From: Deltaproteobacteria bacterium
GTDB taxonomy: Bacteria > Myxococcota_A > Polyangia > Polyangiales > Houyiibacteriaceae
Length of the DNA stretch: 6,256 nt
Reading direction: 5' to 3'
Assembly: GCA_003647035.1 (NCBI GenBank)
Contig: QMMB01000213.1
Location: 1-6,256, forward strand
The translations under genes and the position numbers were made by a program. The notes under the pieces were generated by a model. It saw nothing but the letters and a program-made list of their open reading frames with translations, ran no database searches and was not told where the DNA came from. This document shows positions 5,466 through 6,256 of this stretch, piece by piece (position 1 is the stretch's first letter; every line of letters starts with the position of its first letter).

Positions 5466-6256
5466 GCGAGGCTCCCCAGGTCATCATCATCACTGGGTTG
5501 TCGGGCGCCGGAAGAACCAGTGCGCTTCGTGTGCTCGAAGACGCGGGCTTTTACTGCGTCGACAACCTGCCCCCTGGGCTGGCGCCGGATCTGCTCGCGC
5601 TAGTCAGCCGTGAGGGCAAGCTCCACCAGGTCGGGTTGGGTATCGACGTTCGCACTGGCGCGTTCCTCAGCGGAGCGGAGGAGACGATCGCGGCGCTCGA
5701 AGCTTCCGGGCACCACGTGCAGGTGATCTTCCTCGACGGCGCGGACGAGGTCCTCGTTCGGCGCTTCAGCGAGACCCGTCGGCCCCACGCGCTCGCACGG
5801 ACGGGCGACCTGCAGGGAGCGATCGCAGGGGAGCGAGAACGTGTTGCGGGCCTGCGCGCGCGTGCGGACATCGTGATCGACACCACCGATTTCAGCGTTC
5901 ACGACCTCCGACATCAACTGGTCGACTACATTGGTCGCGACTCGGAGCGGCCGTCGATGGTCGTTCGTTTGGTTTCGTTCGGTTTCAAGTACGGGGTTCC
6001 CATGCACGCCGACCTCGTGTTCGATCTGCGCTTTCTACCGAACCCGCACTTCATCGAAGAGCTGCGCCCAAAGACCGGAATGGATCCGGAGGTGTCTGCG
6101 TATGTGATGCAAGCTCCTGAAACACAGGAGCTTCTGCGACATCTGCGTCCGCTCCTCGACTACGCGCTTCCGCAGTACGCGCGCGAAGGGAAGGCCTATT
6201 TGACCGTTGCGTTCGGGTGCACCGGCGGCAGGCATCGCTCCGTAGCCTTGGCCGAA
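5462..6256 (+). CDS. rapZ: RapZ/YvcJ-family P-loop nucleotide-binding protein, RNase adaptor type (3' end off window)
   Basis: The frame is open from ATG 5462 to the window edge, 265 residues; the family is usually about 280-300, so roughly the last 20-30 are missing. In E. coli RapZ delivers the small RNA GlmZ to RNase E; in other bacteria (YvcJ/YvcK-linked) the role is less clear. Residues 7-19 (VIIITGLSGAGRT) form the Walker A, where the canonical Lys is Arg (R18). FYCVDNLPP (30-38), GIDVRTG (60-66), RRFSETRRPHAL (100-111) and ADIVIDTT (135-142) follow in family order. The C-terminal domain has SFGFKYGVPMHADLVFDLRF (172-191), LPNPHF, and the signature GCTGGRHRSVALAE (252-265), which includes the Cys and His that line the ligand pocket in RapZ. 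The ATG overlaps the hprK stop as ATGA and lacks a strong ribosome binding site, so translational coupling is likely. Confidence 0.95.
   Translation, partial: MSEAPQVIIITGLSGAGRTSALRVLEDAGFYCVDNLPPGLAPDLLALVSREGKLHQVGLGIDVRTGAFLSGAEETIAALEASGHHVQVIFLDGADEVLVRRFSETRRPHALARTGDLQGAIAGERERVAGLRARADIVIDTTDFSVHDLRHQLVDYIGRDSERPSMVVRLVSFGFKYGVPMHADLVFDLRFLPNPHFIEELRPKTGMDPEVSAYVMQAPETQELLRHLRPLLDYALPQYAREGKAYLTVAFGCTGGRHRSVALAE

Overview
This is a GC-rich bacterial chromosomal segment. The conserved gene order rpoN-hpf-ptsN-hprK-rapZ is typical of proteobacteria in the broad sense. HPr kinase/phosphorylase combined with PtsN, plus the style of the signalling proteins on the left, suggest a deltaproteobacterial or Myxococcota-like organism. 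Betaproteobacteria share much of this gene order, so the taxon is an inference.

Left half (1-2057), all on the minus strand. From the window edge there is (i) the first 160 codons of a protein with a helical N-terminal region and a Ser/Pro/Ala-rich linker built from a perfect 30-bp tandem repeat, whose C-terminal part lies outside the window; (ii) a small GNAT N-acetyltransferase; (iii) a response regulator with a receiver domain joined to a GGDEF-type domain. The GGDEF domain has lost the residues needed for cyclic-di-GMP synthesis but keeps a correctly placed RxxD inhibitory-site motif, so it looks more like a c-di-GMP receptor than a cyclase.

Right half (2171-6256), all on the plus strand and tightly packed: rpoN (sigma-54), hpf (short ribosome hibernation factor), ptsN (EIIA-Ntr), hprK (HPr kinase/phosphorylase) and rapZ (P-loop and RNA-adaptor-type protein, cut by the window end). 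The gaps are 14, 44 and 39 bp, followed by a 4-bp overlap. Together they form a nitrogen-PTS/sigma-54 regulatory module: HprK is expected to modify HPr on serine, PtsN to accept phosphate on a histidine through the PTS relay, RpoN to direct sigma-54 transcription, HPF to silence ribosomes in stationary phase, and RapZ to link metabolite or nucleotide sensing to RNA turnover. An internal sigma-70-like promoter may also drive hprK-rapZ separately.

The two halves are divergent across a 113-bp intergenic region (2058-2170) carrying a plausible rpoN -10 element. No RNA genes, mobile elements or CRISPR arrays were recognised, and no stretch over 300 bp lacks a gene. The points most worth a second look are the degenerate GGDEF domain with its retained I-site, the exact 30-bp in-frame repeat, the Lys-to-Arg change in the RapZ Walker A motif, and the promoter that touches the GTG start of hprK.
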